The notes beneath the pieces are model-generated. The model saw only the letters and a list, made by a program, of their open reading frames with translations. It had not been told where the DNA came from and did not search any database. A stretch of DNA of 19,968 nt, taken from assembly GCA_002309995.1 (NCBI GenBank), contig DBYB01000052.1:4335-24302 (forward strand), given 5' to 3'. Source of the stretch: Bacteroidales bacterium UBA1197. Lineage in GTDB: Bacteria > Bacteroidota > Bacteroidia > Bacteroidales > UBA932. Below are positions 13,844 to 19,968 of the stretch, piece after piece (the stretch's first letter is position 1; each line of letters opens with the position of its first letter). The translations under genes were made by a program, and so were the position numbers.

Positions 13844-14497
13844 TTACTCTTCCCCGTTGACCCATACGAGAACGTGGCGGTCGAATATCCTGTATTCGAG
13901 CCTGAGCTCCTCTTCGTAGCCGTCTTTGTTGATGAAGGTAGCGTCCAGTTCGCCCTCCTTGCGGGGACGTACCGCCTCTATCTCGATCTGCTCGGCAAAG
14001 TCCACGTGGTACTGGCTCATCTTCTTGTAAACGGCCTCCTTGGCGCACCAGTAGATGGCCAGTTGTGTGCGGCGGTCGTCGGCGTCGTCGTCGAGTTCCT
14101 CGATTTCTTCTTCCGAAAGGGCCTTCTTTTCAACGGCGCTGAAGTCGCGGTCGAGGGACTCGCAGTCGATGCCTACTTCTTCCACGTCGTTGAGAATAAC
14201 GGCGACGTATTTGTCGGTATGGGTGATGCTGATATTGATGGCGTTGTTCTCGATGTAAGGCTTGCCGTTGTCGTGGTGGCTCAGGTAAACCTTTTCTTCG
14301 AACATAACGTCCAGAAGGGCGCGCACGGCAAGCTTCTGCTTACGCAGCGATTCGCTCTTGATGTATGAGATTTCCTCAAGTTCGTCGGAGGGGATGGAGG
14401 TGAGTGCGCGAAGCTCGGCTTCGGACTCCGTAATTTGCCAGACGCCTAATCGCGAGTGATAGTCGTCGTCAAGATCTAATTTCAGGTATAGTGCCAT
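13844..14497 (-). CDS. 4'-phosphopantetheinyl transferase superfamily protein
   Basis: The enzyme transfers the phosphopantetheine arm of CoA to a conserved serine on carrier proteins. The 217-aa length fits the Sfp-like class. Visible motifs are INISITHTDKYVAV (87-100, with H93), VGIDCE (108-113, magnesium ligands D111 and E113) and YWCAKEAVYK (149-158, with K153 and E154). The remaining C-terminal half is charged and variable. No biosynthetic cluster is nearby, so it may serve the acyl carrier protein of fatty-acid synthesis, or another carrier. It is first in a two-gene set with the LolD-like ATPase, behind a consensus promoter that lies back to back with that of malate dehydrogenase. Confidence 0.88.
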   Translation of the reverse strand: MALYLKLDLDDDYHSRLGVWQITESEAELRALTSIPSDELEEISYIKSESLRKQKLAVRALLDVMFEEKVYLSHHDNGKPYIENNAINISITHTDKYVAVILNDVEEVGIDCESLDRDFSAVEKKALSEEEIEELDDDADDRRTQLAIYWCAKEAVYKKMSQYHVDFAEQIEIEAVRPRKEGELDATFINKDGYEEELRLEYRIFDRHVLVWVNGEE

Positions 14498-14514
14498 AAA
14501 GTATTATAACAGGG

Positions 14515-14544
14515 CAAAGATAGTGATTATTTTTATTACGCAAA
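14515..14544 (-). promoter_or_regulatory. Promoter of the phosphopantetheinyl transferase gene
   Basis: TTTG (14544-14541), an 18-nt spacer and TATCTTTG (14522-14515) on the minus strand match the Bacteroidota consensus apart from a spacer 1 nt short. The leader is under 20 nt. Only 7 bp separate its -33 box from the -7 box of the divergent mdh promoter. Confidence 0.65.
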
Positions 14545-14551
14545 AAATTTG

Positions 14552-14559
14552 TATTTTTG
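14552..14559 (+). promoter_or_regulatory. -7 element of the malate dehydrogenase gene
   Basis: TATTTTTG matches TAnnTTTG and sits 35 nt before the ATG at 14595. No TTTG occurs at the right spacing upstream (the region reads ATTTTTAT), so the -33 box is poor. Confidence 0.5.
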
Positions 14560-14594
14560 CGAGACCTATTGGCGAACCATATTTATCTAAGGAT

Positions 14595-15581
14595 ATGAAA
14601 TATTTGACTAACGAAAAATTGACCATTGTCGGCGCCGGCGGAATGATCGGTTCCAACATGGCCCAGACCGCGCTCATGCTCGGCCTTACTCCCAACATCT
14701 GCCTCTATGATATCTATGAGCCCGGTGTGCACGGAGTTGCAGAAGAGATTTACCATTGTGCTTTCGAAGGCGCCAACGTCACCTGGACCGTAGATCCCGA
14801 GGTGGCCTTCAAGGATGCCAAGTACATTATCTCCTCCGGCGGTGCTCCCCGCAAGGAAGGTATGACCCGCGAAGACCTCCTCAAGGGCAACTGCCAGATC
14901 GCTGCTGAGTTCGGCGACCTCATCAAGAAGTATTGCCCCGACGTCAAGCACGTTGTCGTTATCTTCAACCCTGCCGACGTTACGGCTCTCACCGCCCTCA
15001 TCCACTCCGGCCTCAAGCCCAACCAGCTCACCTCCCTCGCCGCCCTCGACAGCACCCGTCTGCAGGAGGCCCTCGCCGCACACTTCGGCGTGCAGCAGTG
15101 CAAGGTGACCGGCGCACACACCTACGGAGGACACGGTGAGGCTATGGCAGTCTTCGCCAGCGAGGCCCTCATCGACGGCAAGCCCATCCCCGCCATCGAC
15201 CCTGAGAAGTGGGCGGAAATCAAGCACGCAACCGTGCAGGGCGGCTCCAACATCATCAAACTGCGCGGCCGCAGCTCCTTCCAGAGCCCCGCATACCAGG
15301 CCGTCAAGATGATTGAGGCCGCAATGGGCGGCGCCAAGTTCACCTGGCCTGCCGGCTGCTACGTCAACGCTCCCGAGCTCGGCTACTGCAACGTGATGAT
15401 GGCAATGCCTACCGTAATCGACGCAGACGGCGTACACTACACCGCTCCCAACGGTACTCCCACCGAGATGGCCGACCTCAAGGCCTCCTACGAGCACCTC
15501 TGCAAGATGCGCGACGAAATCGTCTCCCTCGGCATCGTCCCTCCCGTCGCCGACTGGAAGAAGGAAAATCCCAACCTGTAG
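14595..15581 (+). CDS. mdh: Malate dehydrogenase
   Basis: Catalyses the reversible oxidation of malate to oxaloacetate with NAD; in fermentative Bacteroidales it mainly runs towards malate on the way to fumarate and succinate. From the ATG at 14595 the product is 328 aa, starting MKYLTNEKLTIVGAGGMIGS with the Rossmann glycine motif at 13-19. D39 (LYDIYE) favours NAD over NADP. Substrate residues R86 and R92 are in the mobile loop APRKEGMTREDLL, the D152/R155 pair is in LDSTR, and catalytic H180 is in YGGHGE. An upstream in-frame start at 14523 is unlikely because it would lie before the -7 element. Codons are strongly C-ending, as in highly expressed genes. It ends at a strong terminator. Confidence 0.93.
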   Translation: MKYLTNEKLTIVGAGGMIGSNMAQTALMLGLTPNICLYDIYEPGVHGVAEEIYHCAFEGANVTWTVDPEVAFKDAKYIISSGGAPRKEGMTREDLLKGNCQIAAEFGDLIKKYCPDVKHVVVIFNPADVTALTALIHSGLKPNQLTSLAALDSTRLQEALAAHFGVQQCKVTGAHTYGGHGEAMAVFASEALIDGKPIPAIDPEKWAEIKHATVQGGSNIIKLRGRSSFQSPAYQAVKMIEAAMGGAKFTWPAGCYVNAPELGYCNVMMAMPTVIDADGVHYTAPNGTPTEMADLKASYEHLCKMRDEIVSLGIVPPVADWKKENPNL

Positions 15582-15605
15582 GCCTGACAACAAGCCAGAT
15601 AACAC

Positions 15606-15639
15606 AAAACCGACTGTGCCGTTTGACACAGTCGGTTTT
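15606..15639. terminator. Bidirectional terminator between mdh and the envC-like gene
   Basis: AAAACCGACTGTG (15606-15618) and CACAGTCGGTTTT (15627-15639) form a 13-bp perfect stem with an 8-nt loop. The T-run on one side and A-run on the other make it work in both directions. It lies 24 nt after the mdh stop and 15 nt beyond the end of the convergent gene. Confidence 0.9.
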
Positions 15640-15654
15640 ACTTATGCGATAGCT

Positions 15655-16857
15655 TTATTTGCGGAGCCAGGATTCGGGGTCCTGGGGGTCGCGGCCTTTC
15701 CATAGTTGGAAGTGGACCTGGGTGTCGTCGAGGCCGGTGACGACGTGGCCGAGGACCTGGCCGGTCTTGACTTTGTCGCCGGCTTTTACGGCCACGGAGC
15801 CGAGCTTGCAGTAGAAAGTGAAGTACTCGCCGTGCTGCACCAGCACGCACTGGTTGTAGCCGGGAACAACGACTATCTGCTTTACTACGCCGTTGAAGAC
15901 GGCCATCACCGGGGCATCCTGCTCAACCGCTATACCCACGCCGTTGTTGAAAGGCATTTCAAGCTTAGTATAGACCGGGTGCGGATTGCGTCCGAAGTGG
16001 CTCACTACGCGCCCCTCGGCCGGCCAGGGCAGTTTGCCCTTGTTGGAGGCGAACTGGTCGGAAAGGGCTTGATCGATGGTAGTCTTGGTCTTCTTCCCGC
16101 CAGATTTCCCCTTACCCTTGCCGGCAGTGCCGTCCATTTCTGCCTGGATGAGGCGCTCTATCTCGCGGTTCAGGGCCTCCACCTGCTTGCGCTTGGCGTT
16201 CAGCTGGTTCTGGTACTGACGGCGGTCTTTCTGCAGCTGGGCTACCAGCTGGCGCGAGCGCTCCTCCTGCCGCTTGAGCTTTGCGAGCTCCGAGGCCCTC
16301 TCGTCGCGCAGGCGGCGGGCCTGGGTGCGCAGGCTGTCCAGCCTTTGCTTCTCCAGCTCCAGCCTGGCGCGCTCCTCGCCAATGCGGCGGCCCTGCTCGT
16401 TCATCGAAGTTGACAGCTGACGCAGATAGCCGTAGCGCCTCAACCCCTGGCCAATGTTCTGACTGGCAAGGATATACATATACCACATACGGGAGTCACG
16501 GTTCTTGTAGGCATTGTGGACCAGACGGCCGTAATAATAGGTCATCGTATCCAGGCGGGCCTGCACCTTGTCCACTTCTTTCTGGCAGCGGCGGGCGCTG
16601 TCGGTGAGTATGCGGAGTTCCTTCTCGCTGTCCTGCAGCAGCTCCTTGCGCGCAGCGGTCTGGGCCGTGAGGAGGTTGAGCTGGGTGGCGGCGCTGTTGC
16701 TCTTGGCAGTGGCCGTCTTGAGCTGCCCCTCCAGCATACGGATGTCCCGCTCCAGCCGGGCCTTCTTGTCCTTGGAGGCCGACAGGCTCTGGGCGCCCAG
16801 CGGCAGGCAGCAGGCCGTAAGTACGACGGCTAGAAGTATGCGGGGGATGATTCTCAT
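15655..16857 (-). CDS. EnvC-like murein hydrolase activator (coiled coil + degenerate M23 domain)
   Basis: The 400-aa protein has a signal peptide (1-22, cleavage near LGAQS), a long periplasmic coiled coil (about 28-240), a Lys/Gly-rich linker (245-260) and a C-terminal LytM domain. The catalytic set is lost: HxxxD is replaced by N304..G308 (PFNNGVGI), the YAH histidine by C350 (FYCKLG), and HxHFE by QVHFQ (380-384), keeping only H382. This is the EnvC pattern, in which the domain activates N-acetylmuramoyl-L-alanine amidases during cell division instead of cutting peptidoglycan itself. Its start overlaps the TPR gene stop by 4 nt (ATGA), so the pair is translationally coupled. It ends at the shared terminator with mdh. 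Confidence 0.88.
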   Translation of the reverse strand: MRIIPRILLAVVLTACCLPLGAQSLSASKDKKARLERDIRMLEGQLKTATAKSNSAATQLNLLTAQTAARKELLQDSEKELRILTDSARRCQKEVDKVQARLDTMTYYYGRLVHNAYKNRDSRMWYMYILASQNIGQGLRRYGYLRQLSTSMNEQGRRIGEERARLELEKQRLDSLRTQARRLRDERASELAKLKRQEERSRQLVAQLQKDRRQYQNQLNAKRKQVEALNREIERLIQAEMDGTAGKGKGKSGGKKTKTTIDQALSDQFASNKGKLPWPAEGRVVSHFGRNPHPVYTKLEMPFNNGVGIAVEQDAPVMAVFNGVVKQIVVVPGYNQCVLVQHGEYFTFYCKLGSVAVKAGDKVKTGQVLGHVVTGLDDTQVHFQLWKGRDPQDPESWLRK

Positions 16858-18002
16858 TTGCTCTTGTTCTCCGAAAGGTTACGGTAATAGGCGGCCAGTT
16901 CCTTCTCGCCGAGTTTCTCCAGCACGAGGGAATAGTGCATCAGCACCACGGCGCTGTCTTTGCCGCCGTAGAGCATAGCATGCTTGAAATAGGGCTGGGC
17001 CTCCTTCGCACGGCCGCGCAGGTAGAGTATCCAGCCGTAAGTATCCAGGTAGGTGGGGTTATCCGGCTCGAGCGTCACGCATTCCTTGGCCATCTTCTCC
17101 GCCTTGGCCATCCGGCTCTTGTCCAGACAGAGGTACCAGGCGTAATTGTTCAGTACAGGGCAATACTGAGGATCCAGTTTGAGCGCCTTATCGTAGGTGC
17201 GGTATGCCTGACGCTTACGGCCCTGCTTGTGAAGGGTGTCGCCGCTTATCGACAGGCAGGAGACCACGTTCGAAATATCATCGGGCCGGAGGTCCATCAT
17301 CGCCTGGCACTCCTCGAGCACACGTTCATCATTACCCAGAGCCGCCGACGTTTCCATTCGGAGACTGTGGGCGTGCATACTGCGGGGTTCTGCCTCAACG
17401 TACGCTCCCATCAGGGAGTCGATCTGAGGCAGGAGGGTATTGAAGGTGCGGCTGTCGAATCCGCCGAAGACGCTCATCAGGGCCTCGTACTTCATATCGT
17501 CGTCGGCCACCGTATCGCGCACGAGCGAGTGCAGGCACGCGAAATAAGATGGGTAGTCACGCTTCATCCGGTAGGCGCCGGCGAGCATTGTGGAGATGGA
17601 GATTTCGGGGAATTTGACGGGATTCTCCTGCTGCAGGCCGCGCAGGAGCACTTCGGCCTGCTTGACCGAGCCGGTGTTCAAGCACAGGTTGGCCAGAGTT
17701 TCCTTGTACCAGCTGTTGGACGGATCGAGGACGGTGGCCTCACGGAAGCCGTCGGCCGCGCCCTTGAGGTCGCCGGAAGCGAAACTGCAGAGACCTTTAT
17801 AGTAGCGCAGGGCGTCGTTCTTCGGGTAGATGGCAAGGAGCGAGTCGAGGGAGGCCGTGGCGGTCTCCAAATCCCCTGCCTCAATGCAATTTACGACGTC
17901 GAGAATGGCGTTCTCCACGGCTATGCTGTCCCGTTTCTCTTCCTGTGCGGAGAGGAAAAAGCACGTGGTGAGCAGGGCTAAGCATAGCAGGACTTTCTTC
18001 AT
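16854..18002 (-). CDS. Secreted tetratricopeptide-repeat protein
   Basis: The 382-aa protein starts with a signal peptide (MKKVLLCLALLTTCFFLSAQ) and then consists of TPR-like helical repeats. Examples are the segment near 50-90 (LAIYPKNDALRYYKGLCSF), then LDPSNSWYKETLANLCLNTG, LDPQYCPVLNNYAWYLCLD and LEPDNPTYLDTYGWILYLRG. Such repeats form a scaffold for protein partners in the periplasm. The coupling to the EnvC-like gene (4-nt overlap) suggests a role with the cell-wall or division machinery, but this is inference. MKK fixes the start; a -7-like TACTTTTG lies only 7 nt upstream, so the leader would be very short. Confidence 0.88.
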   Translation of the reverse strand: MKKVLLCLALLTTCFFLSAQEEKRDSIAVENAILDVVNCIEAGDLETATASLDSLLAIYPKNDALRYYKGLCSFASGDLKGAADGFREATVLDPSNSWYKETLANLCLNTGSVKQAEVLLRGLQQENPVKFPEISISTMLAGAYRMKRDYPSYFACLHSLVRDTVADDDMKYEALMSVFGGFDSRTFNTLLPQIDSLMGAYVEAEPRSMHAHSLRMETSAALGNDERVLEECQAMMDLRPDDISNVVSCLSISGDTLHKQGRKRQAYRTYDKALKLDPQYCPVLNNYAWYLCLDKSRMAKAEKMAKECVTLEPDNPTYLDTYGWILYLRGRAKEAQPYFKHAMLYGGKDSAVVLMHYSLVLEKLGEKELAAYYRNLSENKSK

Positions 18003-18009
18003 ATCAGTA

Positions 18010-18041
18010 CAAAAGTATTGAATTTTTGTCTATTTTCGCAA
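18010..18041 (-). promoter_or_regulatory. Possible promoter of the TPR-envC pair
   Basis: On the minus strand TTG (18041-18039), 21 nt and TACTTTTG (18017-18010) resemble the Bacteroidota consensus. The -7 element ends 7 nt before the start codon, so the transcript would be nearly leaderless. Confidence 0.45.
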
Positions 18042-18075
18042 CATCGTTTGTGGTTTTGAGATTTTTTTGGACCCG

Positions 18076-18630
18076 ATGCAACTTTTTAAAGACAACTCGC
18101 ATCTTAATACACAGACGCTTGAGAAGGCAAAGCAAGGCGAAAGGCGTGCGCAACGAGCCGTCTACGACGCCCTGGCCGACAAGATGTTCGCCCTGTGCAT
18201 ACGCTATATGGGCGACCGCGAAACGGCCGAGGACGTGCTTCAGGACGGATTCGTGACGCTGTTTGCCAAGCTCGACACCTTTACCGGTGAGGGCTCCTTC
18301 GAAGGCTGGGCCAGAAAGATCTTTGTAAACACCGCCTTGATGAACCTGCGCAAGAACGACGTGCTGAAGGAGAGCGAAGACGTGGACAACGCTATAGCCG
18401 TCACAAGCGAGGCACCCACCGCCATACAGGATATCGGCTATAAGGAACTGAGCCGTATGGTTGCCGAACTGCCGGCAGGTTTCCGCACCGTTTTCAATAT
18501 GTATGTGGTTGAAGGCTGGTCGCATCAGGATATCGCAGACGCCCTCGGCATAAGCGAAGGCACTTCCCGTTCCCAACTCAACAGGGCCCGGGCAATGCTG
18601 CAGGCGAAGATCAGGCAGAGAGAGGAATAG
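18076..18630 (+). CDS. ECF (sigma-70 family) RNA polymerase sigma factor
   Basis: An extracytoplasmic-function sigma factor that directs RNA polymerase to its own promoter set. I use the ATG at 18076, giving 184 aa; a TTG three codons upstream is possible. Region 2 spans about residues 25-90 (YDALADKMFALCIRYMGDRETAEDVLQDGF, then the FTGEGSFEGWARKIFVN segment). Region 4 lies at about 125-178, with SHQDIADALGISEGTSRSQL forming the -35-binding helix-turn-helix. The next gene, 17 nt downstream, looks like its membrane anti-sigma partner. A TATTTTCG at 18031-18038 is a weak -7 match; autoregulation from an ECF promoter is plausible but not shown. Confidence 0.92.
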   Translation: MQLFKDNSHLNTQTLEKAKQGERRAQRAVYDALADKMFALCIRYMGDRETAEDVLQDGFVTLFAKLDTFTGEGSFEGWARKIFVNTALMNLRKNDVLKESEDVDNAIAVTSEAPTAIQDIGYKELSRMVAELPAGFRTVFNMYVVEGWSHQDIADALGISEGTSRSQLNRARAMLQAKIRQREE

Positions 18631-18647
18631 TTTAAAGTTATATACAG

Positions 18648-19898
18648 ATGCAAGACAATTGGCAGGAATTCGACCGACAGATGAAGTCGGTGCTGCAGTA
18701 CGCCGGGGAGAAAGCTCCCAGGCGCGTGTGGCGTGCCGTGTCTGCGCGTCTCGATTCGGCAGCGGCCGCCGCCCTCTGGTGGAGGTGGGCCGTGCCTGCC
18801 CTTGTCGCAGCCGCCGTGGTGGCGGGCCTGTTCCTCACCGGAACGTTTGGCTCCCGCACCTCCGGCGCCGGCGACGTCGACATACTTGCTGTAGCCACAG
18901 ACCCGCTGCCTTCGGGAGAAATCTCTGTGTCAGAAGCAGTTGCGCTCCTGGATGAGCCTGCGCCTGAGCAGATTGCGCCCGTGAGTGCGCGGCGTGCTTC
19001 CGTCAGGCCTGTGAGAACCGGCTCTGAAGGGGCTGCGCCGGAGACCGCTCCCGCAGAGGAGGGTGAGGCTATTGCGCCTGCGGCAAATAGGCCTGCGGCA
19101 AATAGGCCCTCTTCTAATGAGGCAGAAGCCGCTCCGGCAGACAATGGCGCTGCAACGGCAGAAGGCAAGAAGGCAACTGAGTCCGTGGAGGCATCAGACA
19201 ACGCGGCGGTATGGGCCCGGATCGAGCAGGAAGAGCAGAGCCACAGGCGCGAGGGCGTCAGGCTCCGCAATATGTACGCGCAGGGCAGCGTGGGAGGTAA
19301 CGACTCCAACTTATCATACGGAGGCAACGGCATCAGCCGCCTGGCTCCGGGCGCAGGCTCGGTGGATGCAGGCATCAGCGAGGCCGGCCAATCAACTTAC
19401 GGCGTTCCGTTCACCGTCGGCCTTGGTGTTCGCCTCGGCCTTGGCAGCAAGCTTTCGGTCGGCACCGGTCTGGATTATTCCCTCCTCACCCGCACTTTCC
19501 AGGGCAGCTACACCGGAAGCGCCGCATCGGCATACGAAGGCCAGATTTCCCACTCCGTGAGTTATCTGGGAGTACCCGTGAACATTTATTACGATTTGTT
19601 CCGCACCCGCGACGACCTCATCAATATCTATGTCTGGGGCGGCGGAGAGGCCGAATGGTGCCTTTCCAACAGCTACAGGCTGATGAACTCCGCGTTTACC
19701 GCAGTGACCGACAAAGCCGGCGGATTCCAGTACTCAGCCGCCGCAGGCCTCGGTATGGAGTTCAGGCTTAGCGAGGTTCTCGGGCTTTATGCCGACCCGT
19801 CCGTGCGTTACTATTTCCACGGCGAGCAACCCAAATCCATCCGCACCGACAAACCTTTTATGTTCAACTTCAACGCAGGTCTGAGGTTCAACTTCTAG
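18648..19898 (+). CDS. Anti-sigma-like membrane protein fused to an outer-membrane beta-barrel
   Basis: The 416-aa protein seems to span the whole envelope. Residues 1-45 are cytoplasmic and resemble the short N-termini of Bacteroidota anti-sigma proteins (WQEFDRQMKSVLQY, then RRVWRAVSARLD). One membrane helix follows (about 46-67). A long Ala/Pro/Glu-rich linker (70-205) could cross the periplasm. The C-terminal part (about 250-416) has alternating beta strands such as GLGVRLGLGSKLSVGTGLDY and ends AGLRFNF, with a terminal aromatic residue as in PorT-like or OmpA-type barrels. It follows the ECF sigma gene by 17 nt, so it is probably its regulator. No ASD zinc motif or FecR domain is visible, so anti-sigma function is inferred from position and topology. 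Confidence 0.75.
   Translation: MQDNWQEFDRQMKSVLQYAGEKAPRRVWRAVSARLDSAAAAALWWRWAVPALVAAAVVAGLFLTGTFGSRTSGAGDVDILAVATDPLPSGEISVSEAVALLDEPAPEQIAPVSARRASVRPVRTGSEGAAPETAPAEEGEAIAPAANRPAANRPSSNEAEAAPADNGAATAEGKKATESVEASDNAAVWARIEQEEQSHRREGVRLRNMYAQGSVGGNDSNLSYGGNGISRLAPGAGSVDAGISEAGQSTYGVPFTVGLGVRLGLGSKLSVGTGLDYSLLTRTFQGSYTGSAASAYEGQISHSVSYLGVPVNIYYDLFRTRDDLINIYVWGGGEAEWCLSNSYRLMNSAFTAVTDKAGGFQYSAAAGLGMEFRLSEVLGLYADPSVRYYFHGEQPKSIRTDKPFMFNFNAGLRFNF
19076..19105 (+). repeat. Perfect tandem 15-bp repeat inside the linker
   Basis: GCCTGCGGCAAATAG occurs twice in direct succession (19076-19090, 19091-19105) and encodes repeated P-A-A-N-R in the periplasmic linker. It is in frame, so copy-number change would alter linker length without breaking the protein. 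Confidence 0.8.
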
Positions 19899-19900
19899 GT

Positions 19901-19932
19901 TTTGCTTTTTAGCTAAAGCGTTGTTAACTTTG
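19901..19932 (+). promoter_or_regulatory. Promoter of the tRNA at the window end
   Basis: TTTG (19901-19904), a 20-nt spacer and TAACTTTG (19925-19932) match the Bacteroidota consensus exactly. The start point would be near 19938, about 10 nt before the tRNA. It lies directly after the stop codon of the barrel protein. Confidence 0.75.
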
Positions 19933-19947
19933 CGCCATATCTCGTTT

Positions 19948-19968
19948 CGGGGTGTGGCGCAGTTGGCT
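19948..19968 (+). tRNA. 5' end of a tRNA, probably tRNA-Pro, cut by the window edge
   Basis: CGGGGTGTGGCGCAGTTGGC begins like a bacterial tRNA: a 7-nt acceptor strand CGGGGTG, T8, and a D-arm start GCGC-AGTTGGCT. A C at position 1 with GGGGTG is typical of tRNA-Pro. The anticodon lies outside the window, so the identity is not certain. Confidence 0.6.

Noticed and set aside
14583..15629. 348-codon minus-strand open frame opposite mdh
   Set aside because: Created by the strong codon bias of mdh; the translation is Gly/Val/Asp/His-rich and runs through the terminator.

Overview
The window looks like chromosomal DNA of a Bacteroidota (Bacteroidales-type) bacterium, probably a fairly GC-rich gut or rumen lineage. 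Supporting signs are repeated matches to the Bacteroidota promoter consensus (TTTG, 19-21 nt, TAnnTTTG), few Shine-Dalgarno sequences, an Rnf operon led by an RseC-like gene in the order B-C-D-G-E-A, tandem M23 peptidases, a CdsZ-type zinc-ribbon coiled-coil protein and a Bacteroidales-type malate dehydrogenase. The species cannot be named from sequence alone.

Left part (1-2610) is accessory. It holds the 3' end of an unidentified membrane protein, about 1 kb of hairpin-rich pyrimidine-biased DNA with no convincing gene, an orphan AT-richer gene (1398-2141) with its own near-perfect promoter, and a convergent helix-turn-helix gene (2119-2496). It stops at the 3' end of a tRNA-Gln gene (2611-2681, minus strand), a classical integration site for mobile DNA. 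Inverted and direct repeats beside the tRNA end suggest an attachment site, but no integrase is visible.

Core part (2694-14544) is a long minus-strand run of housekeeping genes. In transcription order: a phosphopantetheinyl transferase and a LolD-type ATPase; two tandem membrane-anchored M23 peptidases and a MerR-type regulator; then a tightly packed set of CdsZ-like protein, DnaB helicase, RseC-like protein, RnfB, C, D, G, E, A and IspF. Rnf couples electron flow between ferredoxin and NAD to ion pumping across the inner membrane. RseC-like proteins are linked to Rnf/Rsx function. IspF belongs to the iron-sulfur-dependent MEP isoprenoid pathway.

Right part (14552-19968): malate dehydrogenase on the plus strand ends at a strong bidirectional terminator, facing a minus-strand pair made of a signal-peptide TPR protein and an EnvC-like murein hydrolase activator with a degenerate LytM domain. 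Divergent from these are an ECF sigma factor and, 17 nt downstream, a protein with an anti-sigma-like N-terminus, one membrane helix, a long Ala/Pro/Glu linker and a C-terminal outer-membrane beta-barrel. The window ends 21 nt into a tRNA, probably tRNA-Pro, behind a consensus promoter.

No clearly new defence or mobile system is demonstrable. The least explained material is the palindrome-rich block at 363-1397 with the neighbouring orphan gene, and the anti-sigma/barrel fusion.
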